From the NCBI GenBank assembly GCA_964608025.1, contig CAZSLO010000023.1, forward strand, positions 201,673 through 265,672: a stretch of DNA of 64,000 nt, read 5' to 3'. The translations under genes and the position numbers were made by a program. Every line of letters begins with the position of its first letter. Position 1 is the stretch's first letter. The notes beneath the pieces are model-generated. The model saw only the letters and a program-made list of their open reading frames with translations. It did not search any database and was not told the DNA's origin. The DNA comes from CAZSLO01 sp964608025 (GTDB taxonomy: Bacteria > Chloroflexota > Dehalococcoidia > Lucifugimonadales > CAJWER01). This document shows, in pieces, positions 1-9,094 of this stretch.

Positions 1-326
1 TCAATAGGTTTCTGGAAATAGTCGGGATATATCTTAAGATACTTCATCCCGAGTTGATCGAAAGCACGATCAAGTTCTGATATAGCTTCATTGGGATAGT
101 GAGGTGTGACGAAGGCTACAGGTATAAATCGGTCGGGCCATTTGTTCACAAGTTCGGTTACACGGTCATTTGCAAGCCGTGCATCACCCAGAAATATGCA
201 GTTGATACATGCCTTGTCGATACCAGCCGAGTCCATAATCTTTATAAAGCGTTGTGGGTCTCCGTTTACACCATGACGTCCCCAGTTCCCAAGGTGGGAA
301 TGGAAATCTATGACAGGAGTATTCAC
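1..326 (-). CDS. Amidohydrolase family protein (partial, C-terminus beyond window)
   Basis: About 108 residues from a GTG start at 326, running off the left edge. The N-terminus reads VIDFHSHLGNWG, which carries the HxH metal-ligand pair that opens the amidohydrolase-2 (PF04909) TIM barrel. A later stretch, GMKYLKIYPDY, fits the strand that normally contributes the next lysine or histidine ligand. The family hydrolyses or decarboxylates small aromatic or amide substrates, and the substrate here cannot be told. Its GTG lies 2 bases after the stop of the upstream gene (329-1186, same strand), so the two are almost certainly co-transcribed and translationally coupled. Confident on family, not on reaction. 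Confidence 0.8.
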   Translation of the reverse strand, partial: MNTPVIDFHSHLGNWGRHGVNGDPQRFIKIMDSAGIDKACINCIFLGDARLANDRVTELVNKWPDRFIPVAFVTPHYPNEAISELDRAFDQLGMKYLKIYPDYFQKPI

Positions 327-328
327 GG

Positions 329-1186
329 TTAATCTATGCCCAGCATCCGGTTAGCGTTGCCAAAGCAGATTGCTTGTAATGCCTCGTCACTTAATCCGCA
401 ATGGTGGAGGTGGTAAAGTTGGGGAGACATCGCTGAATATGGAAACCGAGATCCGAAAATAACGCGATCTGGCCCAATCGCTTCGATAGCGGATGTTATT
501 CCCCCGGTGACCACAAACCTTGAGATTTCCATATCCAGATTTGGCAGATTTTTTAGCAATGGTAATGCCCATGAAGCGTCATTATATTTCACTTCGCTCA
601 GCACCGCGGTGATGTCTTCCCTGGCTGACAAGGTGTCGTAGATATCACGGGGATCGATTGGATAGGTGTTTCCTAGTAATTGGTGTTCCACTGGTAGCCA
701 TACTGTTATTTTTGTCTCTGCGAGCCAGTCGAGCCAAGGTCCTAAAATCCAAGAACGAAAAGGGTAGTTGTGGAGACTTGGAAGCATCCTAATCGACCGG
801 ACACCCTCGGATTCTACATGCGAAGCTATCTCATCTAATTTGTCGAAACTTGGGTTACAAACGAATTGAGGGACGAAATCAGATGAATCTCGAATGGTCT
901 CCATAAGCATTCGATTTCCTTCACCAGAATCATAAGTTATTGCGTGGGGGGAGTGGGCTACAGCGATATTAATACCCGCTCGTTTCATCTCGTTTCGGGT
1001 ATCGGTAATTGATTCGATGCTTACTGGCATGTCATGCCGTCGGCCCAATGAAATATTCGCGTCAGTTACAGGAACAGATGGTTTGAAATCTAGCTTGACA
1101 TCGCCCATTGTGATTTCCGCACGTTCATCTATTAACAGGGAGTTTAGCATAGAAACACTAGGCCCTGTCCGAAAATGATTATTCAC
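329..1186 (-). CDS. Amidohydrolase-superfamily protein with degenerate metal site
   Basis: 285 residues, the usual length for PF04909. The end of the chain (FGNANRMLGID) and the preceding DRVIFGSRFPY are typical of the family C-terminus. The metal ligands look lost, however. The opening motif is DANISLGR near residue 42 instead of DxHxH, and the terminal catalytic Asp of the usual GSDxP is Arg (GSRFP). One histidine remains in PVEHQL. It sits upstream of, and 2 bases from, an amidohydrolase with an intact HxH. It may be a metal-independent lyase or a non-catalytic partner of that neighbour. This is inference from motif loss only. Confidence 0.7.
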   Translation of the reverse strand: MNNHFRTGPSVSMLNSLLIDERAEITMGDVKLDFKPSVPVTDANISLGRRHDMPVSIESITDTRNEMKRAGINIAVAHSPHAITYDSGEGNRMLMETIRDSSDFVPQFVCNPSFDKLDEIASHVESEGVRSIRMLPSLHNYPFRSWILGPWLDWLAETKITVWLPVEHQLLGNTYPIDPRDIYDTLSAREDITAVLSEVKYNDASWALPLLKNLPNLDMEISRFVVTGGITSAIEAIGPDRVIFGSRFPYSAMSPQLYHLHHCGLSDEALQAICFGNANRMLGID

Positions 1187-1325
1187 AATGATCCCCTAGG
1201 TCATCATTGAACAGGGAGTAAATTTAATATTGGAATTCTCAGGTGCAAAGTGGTCTAGGCATGATGTGCGAAAAACAGGACACTGATTAAATATTTATCC
1301 AATTCGCTATTCTGTTTAATCTAAC

Positions 1326-2021
1326 CTAACTTGACAGTGCACGCAGAACTCTCAGAATTTGCCCGGCGGCAGCCAGTATTGCAGCTTCAATCAAGGTTAA
1401 CAGGGCGATAATCATAGTTGCGTCGAAGAAAAATCCTTCAGGAAACATCGCCAGAAGTAAATGGTGGCGGGGGTCCAGTTGCCATAAGTCATTGCTGAAA
1501 CTAATTATATGGAATGCTAAAAACAGCCTGTCGAATCCTAAAATTGATCCTAGTCCTATTGCAAACATGACTGCGAGTGTAAGCAGTCCACCGTAAGAAA
1601 GTAACTGTAACGAGATTCGGATAACACCTGATCTAGCCAGGCCCACTGTAACGAGTAGGAAAGCTACTAAGTATGCCGCTGTAATGTACTGGACCAGGTA
1701 AGTTCCCTTAACCAATTGCTTTACATCTTTCATATGCAATATCTCTCTCTCGCTGTAGATACTGCGTCTAATTCCTCTTATGAAAATGCGGACATCCAAA
1801 ATCTCGGAGTCATCGTTAAAGTAATTGCGAATTTGCAATCCAGCTTCTATGAGTTCGTCCAGTTCAATACCAGTCTTCTCCGGGATGTCATATTTATTGA
1901 ATCCGTAGCTATATAGGGAAGGCCAATTAATAACTAGGCGGGTGTTGATTGTAATAAGTAACAACGGAATGAAAGCCACGAATAGAGAATAGGCCGCTAC
2001 TTTTGATATACGCATATCCAA
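1326..2021 (-). CDS. DUF1461 (TIGR01906-type) integral membrane protein
   Basis: 231 residues. It has one N-terminal membrane segment (about 7-27), then an extracytoplasmic region of about 85 residues containing the family hallmark EREILHMKDVK (about 92-102). Three further hydrophobic segments follow (about 110-130, 140-162, 200-225). This order matches the TIGR01906/DUF1461 family, whose function is unknown. The gene stands alone on the minus strand, divergent from mazG. The start ATG gives MDMRISK; a second ATG two codons on is equally possible. No regulatory signal is obvious. Confidence 0.78.
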   Translation of the reverse strand: MDMRISKVAAYSLFVAFIPLLLITINTRLVINWPSLYSYGFNKYDIPEKTGIELDELIEAGLQIRNYFNDDSEILDVRIFIRGIRRSIYSEREILHMKDVKQLVKGTYLVQYITAAYLVAFLLVTVGLARSGVIRISLQLLSYGGLLTLAVMFAIGLGSILGFDRLFLAFHIISFSNDLWQLDPRHHLLLAMFPEGFFFDATMIIALLTLIEAAILAAAGQILRVLRALSS

Positions 2022-2038
2022 AGTCTAGCAGAGGAGCC

Positions 2039-2068
2039 TTGTTGGCTTATACAAATCGCTCGTATAAT
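2039..2068 (+). promoter_or_regulatory. Candidate sigma-70-type promoter for mazG
   Basis: TTGTTG (2039-2044), an 18-base spacer and a perfect TATAAT (2063-2068). This predicts a leader of about 25 bases before the mazG ATG at 2099. Confidence 0.5.
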
Positions 2069-2098
2069 TCCCGGAAAATTCTCTAGTCAGGTTTAACT

Positions 2099-2899
2099 AT
2101 GCATAAATTTCCCGCTTCTTTCGAAGGGCTTCAAGCACTTATTATGCACCTACGTGGTCCAGAAGGGTGCCCTTGGGATAAAGAGCAGACTCGGGCCAGT
2201 ATGAGACAGGATGTTCTAGAAGAAACTTATGAATTCTTGGAGGCGATTGATCGGGGTGATCAAGATCAGATAATGGAAGAATTAGGCGATGTCTTGTTAC
2301 AAATGGCTTTTCAAATACAGATCGCCAAAGATCAAGAGGAGTTTGATGAAAAGGATGTCTTTAAATTTCTCATAGATAAGATCGTTCGGCGTCACCCACA
2401 TGTATTCGGGGACTTGGTGGTCACTAGTACTCAGGAAGTGCTCGATAATTGGCAAGATATAAAACGTCAGGAACAGCCTAAGGAGGAAGGAAAATCTATG
2501 CTAGCTAGTATCCCTCAGGCCATGCCGGCACTTGTCCAATCTCAAAGTATTCAACAGAGGGCCGCTTCTGTAGGATTTGATTGGAATGATCTTGGGGGGG
2601 TTATTGACAAAATTGCCGAGGAAGTCTTGGAGTTGTCCGATGTAAAAGATGCAGAAGAAAGGGAGAGAGAATTCGGGGATATTCTGTTTACTATGGCCAA
2701 TGCTGCTAGATGGATGAATGTTGATGCAGAAGCATCACTAAGGGGTGCTGCTGGCCGATTCCGAAGGCGCTTCGCATGCATGGAAGAGCTTGGCCGTGAT
2801 CGTGGAATTGAACTAAAGGCATTGGATATACACGGTAAGGAGATGTTGTGGCAAGAATCCAAACGTCTCGTAGACCTCAATTCCAATCCGGAACAATGA
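2099..2899 (+). CDS. mazG: Nucleoside triphosphate pyrophosphohydrolase MazG
   Basis: 266 residues with two tandem MazG domains, as in the E. coli enzyme. It cleaves NTPs or dNTPs to NMP plus pyrophosphate, clearing aberrant nucleotides in the cytoplasm. The first domain opens with the hallmark RGPEGCPWDKEQT (about 19-31), followed by the metal-binding EExxE pattern (EETYEFLEA, about 41-49) and EELGDVLLQ (about 60-68). The second repeats this as EEVLELSDV and EFGDILFTMAN (about 170-195). It is a single gene with its own TATAAT promoter, followed after about 150 bases by an inositol-phosphatase gene on the same strand. Confidence 0.93.
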   Translation: MHKFPASFEGLQALIMHLRGPEGCPWDKEQTRASMRQDVLEETYEFLEAIDRGDQDQIMEELGDVLLQMAFQIQIAKDQEEFDEKDVFKFLIDKIVRRHPHVFGDLVVTSTQEVLDNWQDIKRQEQPKEEGKSMLASIPQAMPALVQSQSIQQRAASVGFDWNDLGGVIDKIAEEVLELSDVKDAEEREREFGDILFTMANAARWMNVDAEASLRGAAGRFRRRFACMEELGRDRGIELKALDIHGKEMLWQESKRLVDLNSNPEQ

Positions 2900-3033
2900 T
2901 ACAGGTAAAATTGCCTTTGAGATCATCACAATATATGCGATTAATGAATTTGTTGGGCTATTGGATGTGATTTCAATTTGGCATGACTTCGGTGGAATTT
3001 TTAATTTTCCCACCCCTTGCCCTTCCACTGGTT

Positions 3034-3039
3034 TATACT
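3034..3039 (+). promoter_or_regulatory. -10 box directly in front of a start codon (leaderless candidate)
   Basis: TATACT ends 6 bases before the ATG at 3046, so transcription should begin at or next to that ATG. No convincing -35 or Shine-Dalgarno is present. The box decides the start in favour of 3046 over the in-frame upstream codon at 2983. Confidence 0.4.
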
Positions 3040-3045
3040 TCTGAT

Positions 3046-4011
3046 ATGTCACATTCACGAATAATCCATAGGTTTGTAGAATCGCCAGATGCCGCTACGT
3101 TAGACCAACTAGAGGCCGACGCTACCGATATGGCCCGCAGCGCAGGACAAATTCTGATGAGGAATTTTGGATCCAAATTGACCATTCGTTATAAGGATCA
3201 AGAAGAGACCGATCCTGTCACGAATGTTGACACTGAGGTTCAGGAGAATATCCGACAGGCGATTCTAAAAAAATACCCCGATCACGGTGTTTTGGGTGAA
3301 GAAGATGAGGGTTACGAAGAGGGACCAGCCCCTGATTATGTTTGGGTACTGGATCCACTGGATGGCACTAAGAATTTCATCAATGGTCTACCCATATTTG
3401 CTAGTTCTATAGGAGTTTTACATCGAGGAGTTCCCGTTGCAGGAGCTATTTTTACGCCTTGGCCAAGTGAAAAATGTGGAGTTGTAATACACGCTAGAAA
3501 AGGCGGCGACACCTATGCTAACGATGTCCGGGTAGCTGTTTCTGGCGATCGTAAGATAAAAAATAAAAAACTAATTGCTTTACCTGAATCTTTCTCACGA
3601 ATATTTCGATTTAAAAAAACTATGGCTCACAATGGTGGTGAGATTAGAATTACCGGCAGCAGTGCTTACGAAATGGCAATGACTGCACGGGGTGTACTCC
3701 AGTACTGTTTCACCGGCGCGTATCTATGGGATGTAGCTGCGGGCGTTGTGTTGGTTAATGGGGCAGGCGGGTCGGTGATGATAGGAGAGAAGATACAAAA
3801 TCCGTGGTTCTTGTCAGCACAGCGGATGCGATGGACGGAACTGAAGTCTTTTTTCCCTGATGAATATGATTTGATTAAGCTTAGACAGATGCGTGAGTGG
3901 CGATCACCTTTGGTGTCAGGAAATCGACAGATTGCTCAATATATATCTGAGAACTTGGATCTTAAGTGGAACATAAGACGACGGCTAAGAAATATGTTGC
4001 TTAGGAAATGA
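3046..4011 (+). CDS. Inositol monophosphatase family protein (SuhB-like)
   Basis: 321 residues from ATG 3046; an in-frame upstream start at 2983 would overlap the -10 box. This is a lithium-sensitive phosphatase fold. The Mg-binding site is seen as GEEDEG (about 84-89), DPLDGT (about 103-108) and WDVAAG (about 228-233), the three signatures of the IMPase/CysQ/FBPase superfamily. It probably dephosphorylates myo-inositol-1-phosphate or a related sugar or nucleotide phosphate, and the exact substrate is not readable. It is longer than E. coli SuhB (267 aa), with about 50 extra basic C-terminal residues that end in an Arg-rich stretch (NIRRRLRNMLLRK). It converges with the EF-G-like gene. Confidence 0.87.
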   Translation: MSHSRIIHRFVESPDAATLDQLEADATDMARSAGQILMRNFGSKLTIRYKDQEETDPVTNVDTEVQENIRQAILKKYPDHGVLGEEDEGYEEGPAPDYVWVLDPLDGTKNFINGLPIFASSIGVLHRGVPVAGAIFTPWPSEKCGVVIHARKGGDTYANDVRVAVSGDRKIKNKKLIALPESFSRIFRFKKTMAHNGGEIRITGSSAYEMAMTARGVLQYCFTGAYLWDVAAGVVLVNGAGGSVMIGEKIQNPWFLSAQRMRWTELKSFFPDEYDLIKLRQMREWRSPLVSGNRQIAQYISENLDLKWNIRRRLRNMLLRK

Positions 4012-4219
4012 TGCCCAGAGGGTTTATATAGGGGATGATTGGTTAGCAATAAAACAGATGGGCTAGCTTTCCGCAATAGCATGCGGTTTTATATTTATGA
4101 ACTTATAGATATATTGCATATAATTTTGGGTCTAAATTAAGATGGACCGAGTTAGCCGGAATTTTCCCCTACTCAACATCATTTATGAAAGTTGATCCAG
4201 GGAAATTATGAGAGCTGAT

Positions 4220-6280
4220 TCAGGAACTCGCTGCGGTTTCTTCTTCACGTTGCTCATGCTCACGCACAATTCTGTCTGTCAGATGTCCAGGCACTGGGTC
4301 GTAATGATCAAACTTGATAGTGAATGATCCTCGTCCCTGAGTCTGGGACCTAAGGTCAGTAGCGTAACGTAACATTTCGGATTGAGGCGCCTCGGCTTCG
4401 ACTATGGTTGTACCATCGCCTTGTGAATTCATGCCGAGGATACGTGCACGCTTGCCATTTAGGTCACCCATAACATCTCCGGCATCTGAATCGGGCACTT
4501 TAACGTCAACGCGCATGATCGGCTCTAAGATTATTGGACTAGCTTTCTTAATACCATCGGATAATGCATGGCTTCCAGCTATCTCGAAGCTTACTCCCGA
4601 GGAGTCTACAGGGTGGAAGCTTCCATCGAAAAGTGTGGCCTTGACATCAACCACTGGATACCCTGCTATTGACCCGGAGATGAGAGCCTGTCTGCAACCC
4701 TTTTCCACCGAAGGTATATATTCTCTGGGAACCGATCCGCCAACCACCTTTTGCTCGAAATCGAACCCGTCACCTCTACCAAGGGGCTCTATATCTAAAT
4801 ATACATGCCCGAACTGTCCGTGTCCTCCAGACTGTTTCTTGTGGCGGTACTCTACTTGTGTTTGGGTGGTAATTGTCTCCTTGTAAGCTACCCTCGGAGT
4901 TTTTAACTCCAGTTCAACACCAAATTTCCTCTGCATTTTTTCTACTGCTACTTCGACGTGAACGTCACCTAGACCTCCTAGAAGGAGTTCTCCAGTATCG
5001 GGCTGGCGGTCTACACTGAGACTGGGATCCTCTTCAGTGATTCTTGCCAAGGCAGTAGTTATCTTGTCGACATCGGCTTTTGATTTAGGGTATGTGGCCA
5101 TTTGGTATATTGGCGTTGGGAAAGAGAAGGAAGGTATCACGAATGGTTTTCCCTTCTCGGTCAAAGTGTCACCGGTTAAGGTAGTGGATAGTTTAGCGAC
5201 TGCGCCTATATCACCAGGGGCTAGATAATCGATAGCTTCCTGATCCTTCCCGGTCAGGACGTATAATTGGCCGACACGTTCTGCTTCATCCTGGGTGGCA
5301 TTCCATACCTGCTGGTCGCTCTTGAATGTTCCACTGACGATTCTGATATACGATAGTTTGCCCACGAAAGGATCCGCAGCTGTCTTGAATACTGATGCTG
5401 CAACTGGACCTCCCTTCTCAGCGGTTAGTGGTATCTCTTGGTTGGAAGAGCCGTCTTTTACAACAACTGGCTTGCCTTCTAGAGGGGATGGGAAAGCCTC
5501 GACAATTATATCCATTAGTTCCTTGGCGCCGGTCCCTGAGCCAGCTGCTCCGAACATAACTGGGACTATAGCACCAGAGGATATGCCCTTTTTTAAGCCT
5601 TGGGAGATTTCTTCTTCCGTTAGTTCTTCTCCCTCAAGATATTTTAGGGTTAGGTCGTCATCTGTTTCTACAACTGCCTCGATCAATTTCTCCCGGGCAT
5701 CGTCAAATCCTGCACGAAGTTCGTCAGGTACTCCTGAAGGATCACCCAAAATATCAATAATTCCAGAAAAGCTATCTTCTGTACCTATCGGCAATTGTAT
5801 TGCAAGACAACTTCGTCCAAATGCCTCTACCAATCCATCAATCGCTACTTGATAGTTTGTATTCTCACGATCCATCTTGTTTACAAACACTATTCGAGGG
5901 AGTTCGAGTTCGTTAGCCATCTGCCACATCTGGTGTGTACCAACTTCAACACCTGCTGAAGCATCTATGACGATGATTGCAGATTCGGCGATCCGAATTG
6001 CCGATATGACTTCTCCCCGGTAATCTGCATATCCAGGGGTATCTATGACGTTGATCTTATGATCCTTCCATAAACATGGGAGTATCGACGTTTGAACACT
6101 ATTGGAGCGTTTCTGTTCCTCGGGCTCGTAGTCGGATGTCGTTGTGCCATCGTCGGTTTTGCCTAGCCGGTTAATGATTCCGGAACCAAATAACATCGCT
6201 TCAGCCAGCATGGTTTTACCAGCTCCACTGTGGGACATAAGAACTGTGTTACGTAGATCTTTGGTATCCGTTGTAGCCAT
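4220..6280 (-). CDS. Elongation factor G-like translational GTPase
   Basis: 686 residues. GTPase motifs are G1 SHSGAGKT (about 16-23), G3 DTPGY (about 77) and G4 NKMD (about 130). EF-G domains II-V follow, including the domain IV signature GHGQFGHVYLDIEP and VPREYIPSVEKG. The divergent G1 (Ser-Gly-Ala-Gly rather than AHIDAGKT) and the lack of the canonical switch I sequence mark it as an 'EF-G-like' or FusA2-type paralogue, not the main translocase. The start ATG 6280 is 7 bases after AGGAG; the preceding in-frame TTG is too close to it. It is monocistronic. The role could be ribosome recycling or stress translation, which is not determinable here. Confidence 0.88.
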   Translation of the reverse strand: MATTDTKDLRNTVLMSHSGAGKTMLAEAMLFGSGIINRLGKTDDGTTTSDYEPEEQKRSNSVQTSILPCLWKDHKINVIDTPGYADYRGEVISAIRIAESAIIVIDASAGVEVGTHQMWQMANELELPRIVFVNKMDRENTNYQVAIDGLVEAFGRSCLAIQLPIGTEDSFSGIIDILGDPSGVPDELRAGFDDAREKLIEAVVETDDDLTLKYLEGEELTEEEISQGLKKGISSGAIVPVMFGAAGSGTGAKELMDIIVEAFPSPLEGKPVVVKDGSSNQEIPLTAEKGGPVAASVFKTAADPFVGKLSYIRIVSGTFKSDQQVWNATQDEAERVGQLYVLTGKDQEAIDYLAPGDIGAVAKLSTTLTGDTLTEKGKPFVIPSFSFPTPIYQMATYPKSKADVDKITTALARITEEDPSLSVDRQPDTGELLLGGLGDVHVEVAVEKMQRKFGVELELKTPRVAYKETITTQTQVEYRHKKQSGGHGQFGHVYLDIEPLGRGDGFDFEQKVVGGSVPREYIPSVEKGCRQALISGSIAGYPVVDVKATLFDGSFHPVDSSGVSFEIAGSHALSDGIKKASPIILEPIMRVDVKVPDSDAGDVMGDLNGKRARILGMNSQGDGTTIVEAEAPQSEMLRYATDLRSQTQGRGSFTIKFDHYDPVPGHLTDRIVREHEQREEETAASS

Positions 6281-6423
6281 CAAAAACTCCTATCCGAATA
6301 TTTAATATCGGTTAATGAATTGCAATAATAACTAGACCTTTCTTCAAATATATTCAAGGAAACTTGCCGGTTCTTGGTATCAGCTAAATATCCCTAAACA
6401 AATTGCTGTGAACATGACAAACC

Positions 6424-6516
6424 CTACCATCCTTTTCTACGTTTGCCACACTTGGCGCAAAACACATCACGGGTAGGCGGATTTTCTTGTCCGCAGTTCT
6501 CGCATTGCCATAGCAT
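6424..6516 (-). CDS. 30-residue zinc-ribbon microprotein
   Basis: A 30-aa reading frame, MLWQCENCGQENPP.. to ..KRRKGW, with two CxxC knuckles (CENC and CAKC) spaced as in RanBP2 or zinc-ribbon-2 modules, and a basic tail. It is preceded by an excellent ribosome site (AGGAGG about 8 bases before ATG 6516), which makes a 30-residue product more believable than the longer in-frame reading back to 6606. Each CxxC pair should co-bind one Zn(II). Function is unknown; such modules usually bind RNA or ubiquitin-like partners. It is divergent from the following gene. Confidence 0.6.
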   Translation of the reverse strand: MLWQCENCGQENPPTRDVFCAKCGKRRKGW

Positions 6517-6697
6517 CGCCAATTCCTCCTTGGGCGAATTGGCATATAGGGTAGTCAGACAATGCGAGAGCGTCAACTTTATATGTTGGGTGGCAGGGAC
6601 TTGCATAGGTGATCCTAGTACAGGTAGATTACTTTAAATAGTGGTGGATTTAGAATCAGGACCCAAACTTACGGTGTGTCCAACTGGAGGGAATTTG

Positions 6698-6967
6698 ATG
6701 CAGTTGTATTGGAGAGAAGCTCGGAAAGGACAGCGGCTTATTCTTCTGATGGATGATGGACATGAAGAAGAAGTCGGCGGTGTTCGTCAAACTAAAAGAG
6801 GCTTTGATGCCTTTGCCCAGACATTTGGATACGATCCTGGTCGTGCGGAAAAGGGTATGCCGACCATGCAAGAAGCCAAGGATTTCGTTGAAAGCTTTAG
6901 CCCTTGGGAATTACATGGCGCTATGGATGTCACGGTAGATACCGAGATCCGAAAAGCGTCTGGGTAG
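6698..6967 (+). CDS. Small conserved-looking protein of unknown function upstream of npdG
   Basis: 89 residues from ATG 6698, which is preceded by GGAGG with suitable spacing; an in-frame start at 6641 has no ribosome site. I do not recognise a domain. The protein is polar and acidic in the middle (DDGHEEEVGG) and has an aromatic segment, GFDAFAQTFGYDPG. No signal peptide or membrane segment is present. Its stop is 8 bases before the npdG start, so they form an operon, and a role linked to F420 or NADP metabolism is possible but unproven. Confidence 0.6.
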   Translation: MQLYWREARKGQRLILLMDDGHEEEVGGVRQTKRGFDAFAQTFGYDPGRAEKGMPTMQEAKDFVESFSPWELHGAMDVTVDTEIRKASG

Positions 6968-6975
6968 GTCAAGGA

Positions 6976-7620
6976 ATGATCGGATTTCTTGGGGGCACCG
7001 GTCCTGAAGGTATGGGGCTTGCGCTACGATTTGCGCTTGCGGGAGAGGATATTATTATTGGCTCTCGTGAAGTAGGTAAAGCGGGTAATGTTGCTAGGCG
7101 AATTACCGAACAAGCACCTGGATCAATGGTAGTCGGAGGACTAAATAATCAGGTTGCGGATCAGGCGGATATTGTATTCGTGACACTCCCTTACCTAGCC
7201 CAGAAACCAATTCTTCAGTGCCTGCCATCCCAGCTTGACGACAAAATTGTTGTGGATGTAGTTGCGCCACTAAAGTTTAGCAAGGATGGCGTGTCGGCAT
7301 TGTCTGTGTCAGAAGGATCAGCCGCTCTTCAAGCCCAAGAAATACTAGTCAAATCCAGAGTAGTGGCAGCGTTCCAGACAATTAGCGCGCATGATCTTCT
7401 AGATTATAACCAGAGGGTGGAATCTGACGTTATAGTTTGCGGAGACCATGAAAAAGATAAGCTTCGTGTCATAAAATTGAGCGAGAAAATCAATGGAATT
7501 CGCGGAATTGACGGGGGCGGATTAGCTAACTCTGGTTACGTTGAGAATATTACTGCCTTGTTATTGAACATCAATCGGAAATACAAGGCTAGGACTGCGA
7601 TCAGGATTGTAGGAATATAG
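6976..7620 (+). CDS. npdG: NADPH-dependent F420 reductase (F420H2:NADP+ oxidoreductase)
   Basis: 214 residues from ATG 6976. The N-terminus MIGFLGGTGPEGMGLALRF is the glycine-rich dinucleotide motif diagnostic of NpdG/Fno (GGTGxxGxG). SREVGKA follows the beta-2 strand, where the NADP 2'-phosphate is bound, and VTLPYLAQ fits the next Rossmann strand. The enzyme exchanges hydride between NADPH and the deazaflavin F420, supplying F420H2 to luciferase-like or split-barrel oxidoreductases. A luciferase-like enzyme is encoded at 57654-58736. It sits 8 bases after the 89-aa gene. The longer in-frame start at 6904 would overlap that gene and is disfavoured. Confidence 0.85.
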   Translation: MIGFLGGTGPEGMGLALRFALAGEDIIIGSREVGKAGNVARRITEQAPGSMVVGGLNNQVADQADIVFVTLPYLAQKPILQCLPSQLDDKIVVDVVAPLKFSKDGVSALSVSEGSAALQAQEILVKSRVVAAFQTISAHDLLDYNQRVESDVIVCGDHEKDKLRVIKLSEKINGIRGIDGGGLANSGYVENITALLLNINRKYKARTAIRIVGI

Positions 7621-7678
7621 TTTGGACTAGAGATGTGTTTGGGAGAATGTACCCACCAGCTGGAAATGGTTTACTCAA

Positions 7679-8902
7679 ATGAAAGCCTTGATTCTTATCG
7701 CAACAGCTGGAACAACCTTGATATTGACCAGTTTGCCAGTTACTGGATCCGATGTCGCACAAAATCAGTCAATCCGAGTTGTAGCCAAAGAACATAAAAT
7801 TGTCTTTCCTGACAGATTGATATTTCGGCTACAGGCTGAATCCAACAAACCGATCACTGGAGTAGAAATTTTCTATAGGATCAGTGGAAGTTCTGTTCAA
7901 AGCTATGGATACCCCACTTTCACTCCCGGGACAAATGTGATGACTGAATTCAGCATCAAGACCTCCGGTACGAGTTACATCCCTAGTGGATTACACATCG
8001 AATATTTCTATAGAATTACTGATTCGACTGGGAATTTACTAGAGACCGAACAGGCGTCTATTGCATATAGAGATCCTGCGTATGCTTGGCAGGAGTTGAA
8101 TCACGGTGATTTGGTTGTGGTTTGGCATGATATCAATAGGAAACATGTCGAAAAAATTGTTCTTGAGGCTGAGAAGCGGCTAGTTCAAGCCAAAGCTTTC
8201 TTTGGGATAGATAACGCTACTGAGATGAAAGCCATAATAGTTAATAATACTCGTGAAGCCCAGAGTACGTTCCCGTTTTCTAGCGATATGGCTAAGCGGA
8301 GGCATATCTTTGGCGGATTTGCTTTCGGGGAATATGGCTTGTTCATGATGCATGGTATTAATGTGGATACTATGGTTCACGAAGCCACTCACTTACTGCT
8401 CAATCAGTTAACCAATTCTAAAAGAACACGAATGCCAGATTGGCTTAATGAAGGACTTGCTATGCAATTTGAGAGTAATCCAGGTGTACATATTGCAACC
8501 GTTAGGAATGCCGTCCTTAAAGATCGATTACTAAAGCTTAAGAACATGGGCTCAGTACCGGGAAAGCCTCAAGATATCAGGATATTCTATGCACAGTCTT
8601 GGAGTACTGTGAATTACTTAATTGCTAATTATGGACGTGATCGGATTAGAAGCTTGTTGACGATGATCAATTCGGGAGAGAAGGTAGAAAGAGCACTGGG
8701 ATTGGTCTATGGGATCTCAATCGATGAACTGGACATGTTATGGCGCGAACGACTGATCAATGAGGCTATCGTTGGTCCCAAGGTCGACTCAGACGATAGC
8801 AGAATCCACATTTTAATTTACGGAATGGCGGTATTAGCTATAGTTGTTACAACGTCATATGGGTTATGGCAACTGTACCGAATGTTCTTGCGATCCAACT
8901 GA
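7679..8902 (+). CDS. Membrane-anchored gluzincin metallopeptidase (peptidase MA-like)
   Basis: 407 residues. It has an N-terminal signal segment (about 1-23), a beta-rich ectodomain (about 30-135), and a gluzincin peptidase domain with HEATH (about residue 237) and downstream NEGLAMQFE supplying the third ligand glutamate. A C-terminal membrane helix (about 375-400) is followed by a short cytoplasmic tail. This order suits PF13485 'peptidase MA-like' proteins, exposed on the outer face of the membrane. The substrate is unknown. It follows npdG by about 60 bases, but the signal peptide and different topic suggest only incidental linkage. Confidence 0.78.
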   Translation: MKALILIATAGTTLILTSLPVTGSDVAQNQSIRVVAKEHKIVFPDRLIFRLQAESNKPITGVEIFYRISGSSVQSYGYPTFTPGTNVMTEFSIKTSGTSYIPSGLHIEYFYRITDSTGNLLETEQASIAYRDPAYAWQELNHGDLVVVWHDINRKHVEKIVLEAEKRLVQAKAFFGIDNATEMKAIIVNNTREAQSTFPFSSDMAKRRHIFGGFAFGEYGLFMMHGINVDTMVHEATHLLLNQLTNSKRTRMPDWLNEGLAMQFESNPGVHIATVRNAVLKDRLLKLKNMGSVPGKPQDIRIFYAQSWSTVNYLIANYGRDRIRSLLTMINSGEKVERALGLVYGISIDELDMLWRERLINEAIVGPKVDSDDSRIHILIYGMAVLAIVVTTSYGLWQLYRMFLRSN

Positions 8903-9094
8903 ACGATTACTGACCTTTTAATAACTTAATAGAGGATAAAGGTCCGACGATTATTGGGGAATATATGCCCCAATTGAATAGTAGAATTCTTGGCCCAACA
9001 ATTTACTGACTTCGACGTGGTATTTTTCTCTACGATAATAAGATAAATATCTTTTCAACGATGACTAAGAAGCCTTAAAAGAATAAAAACCACG

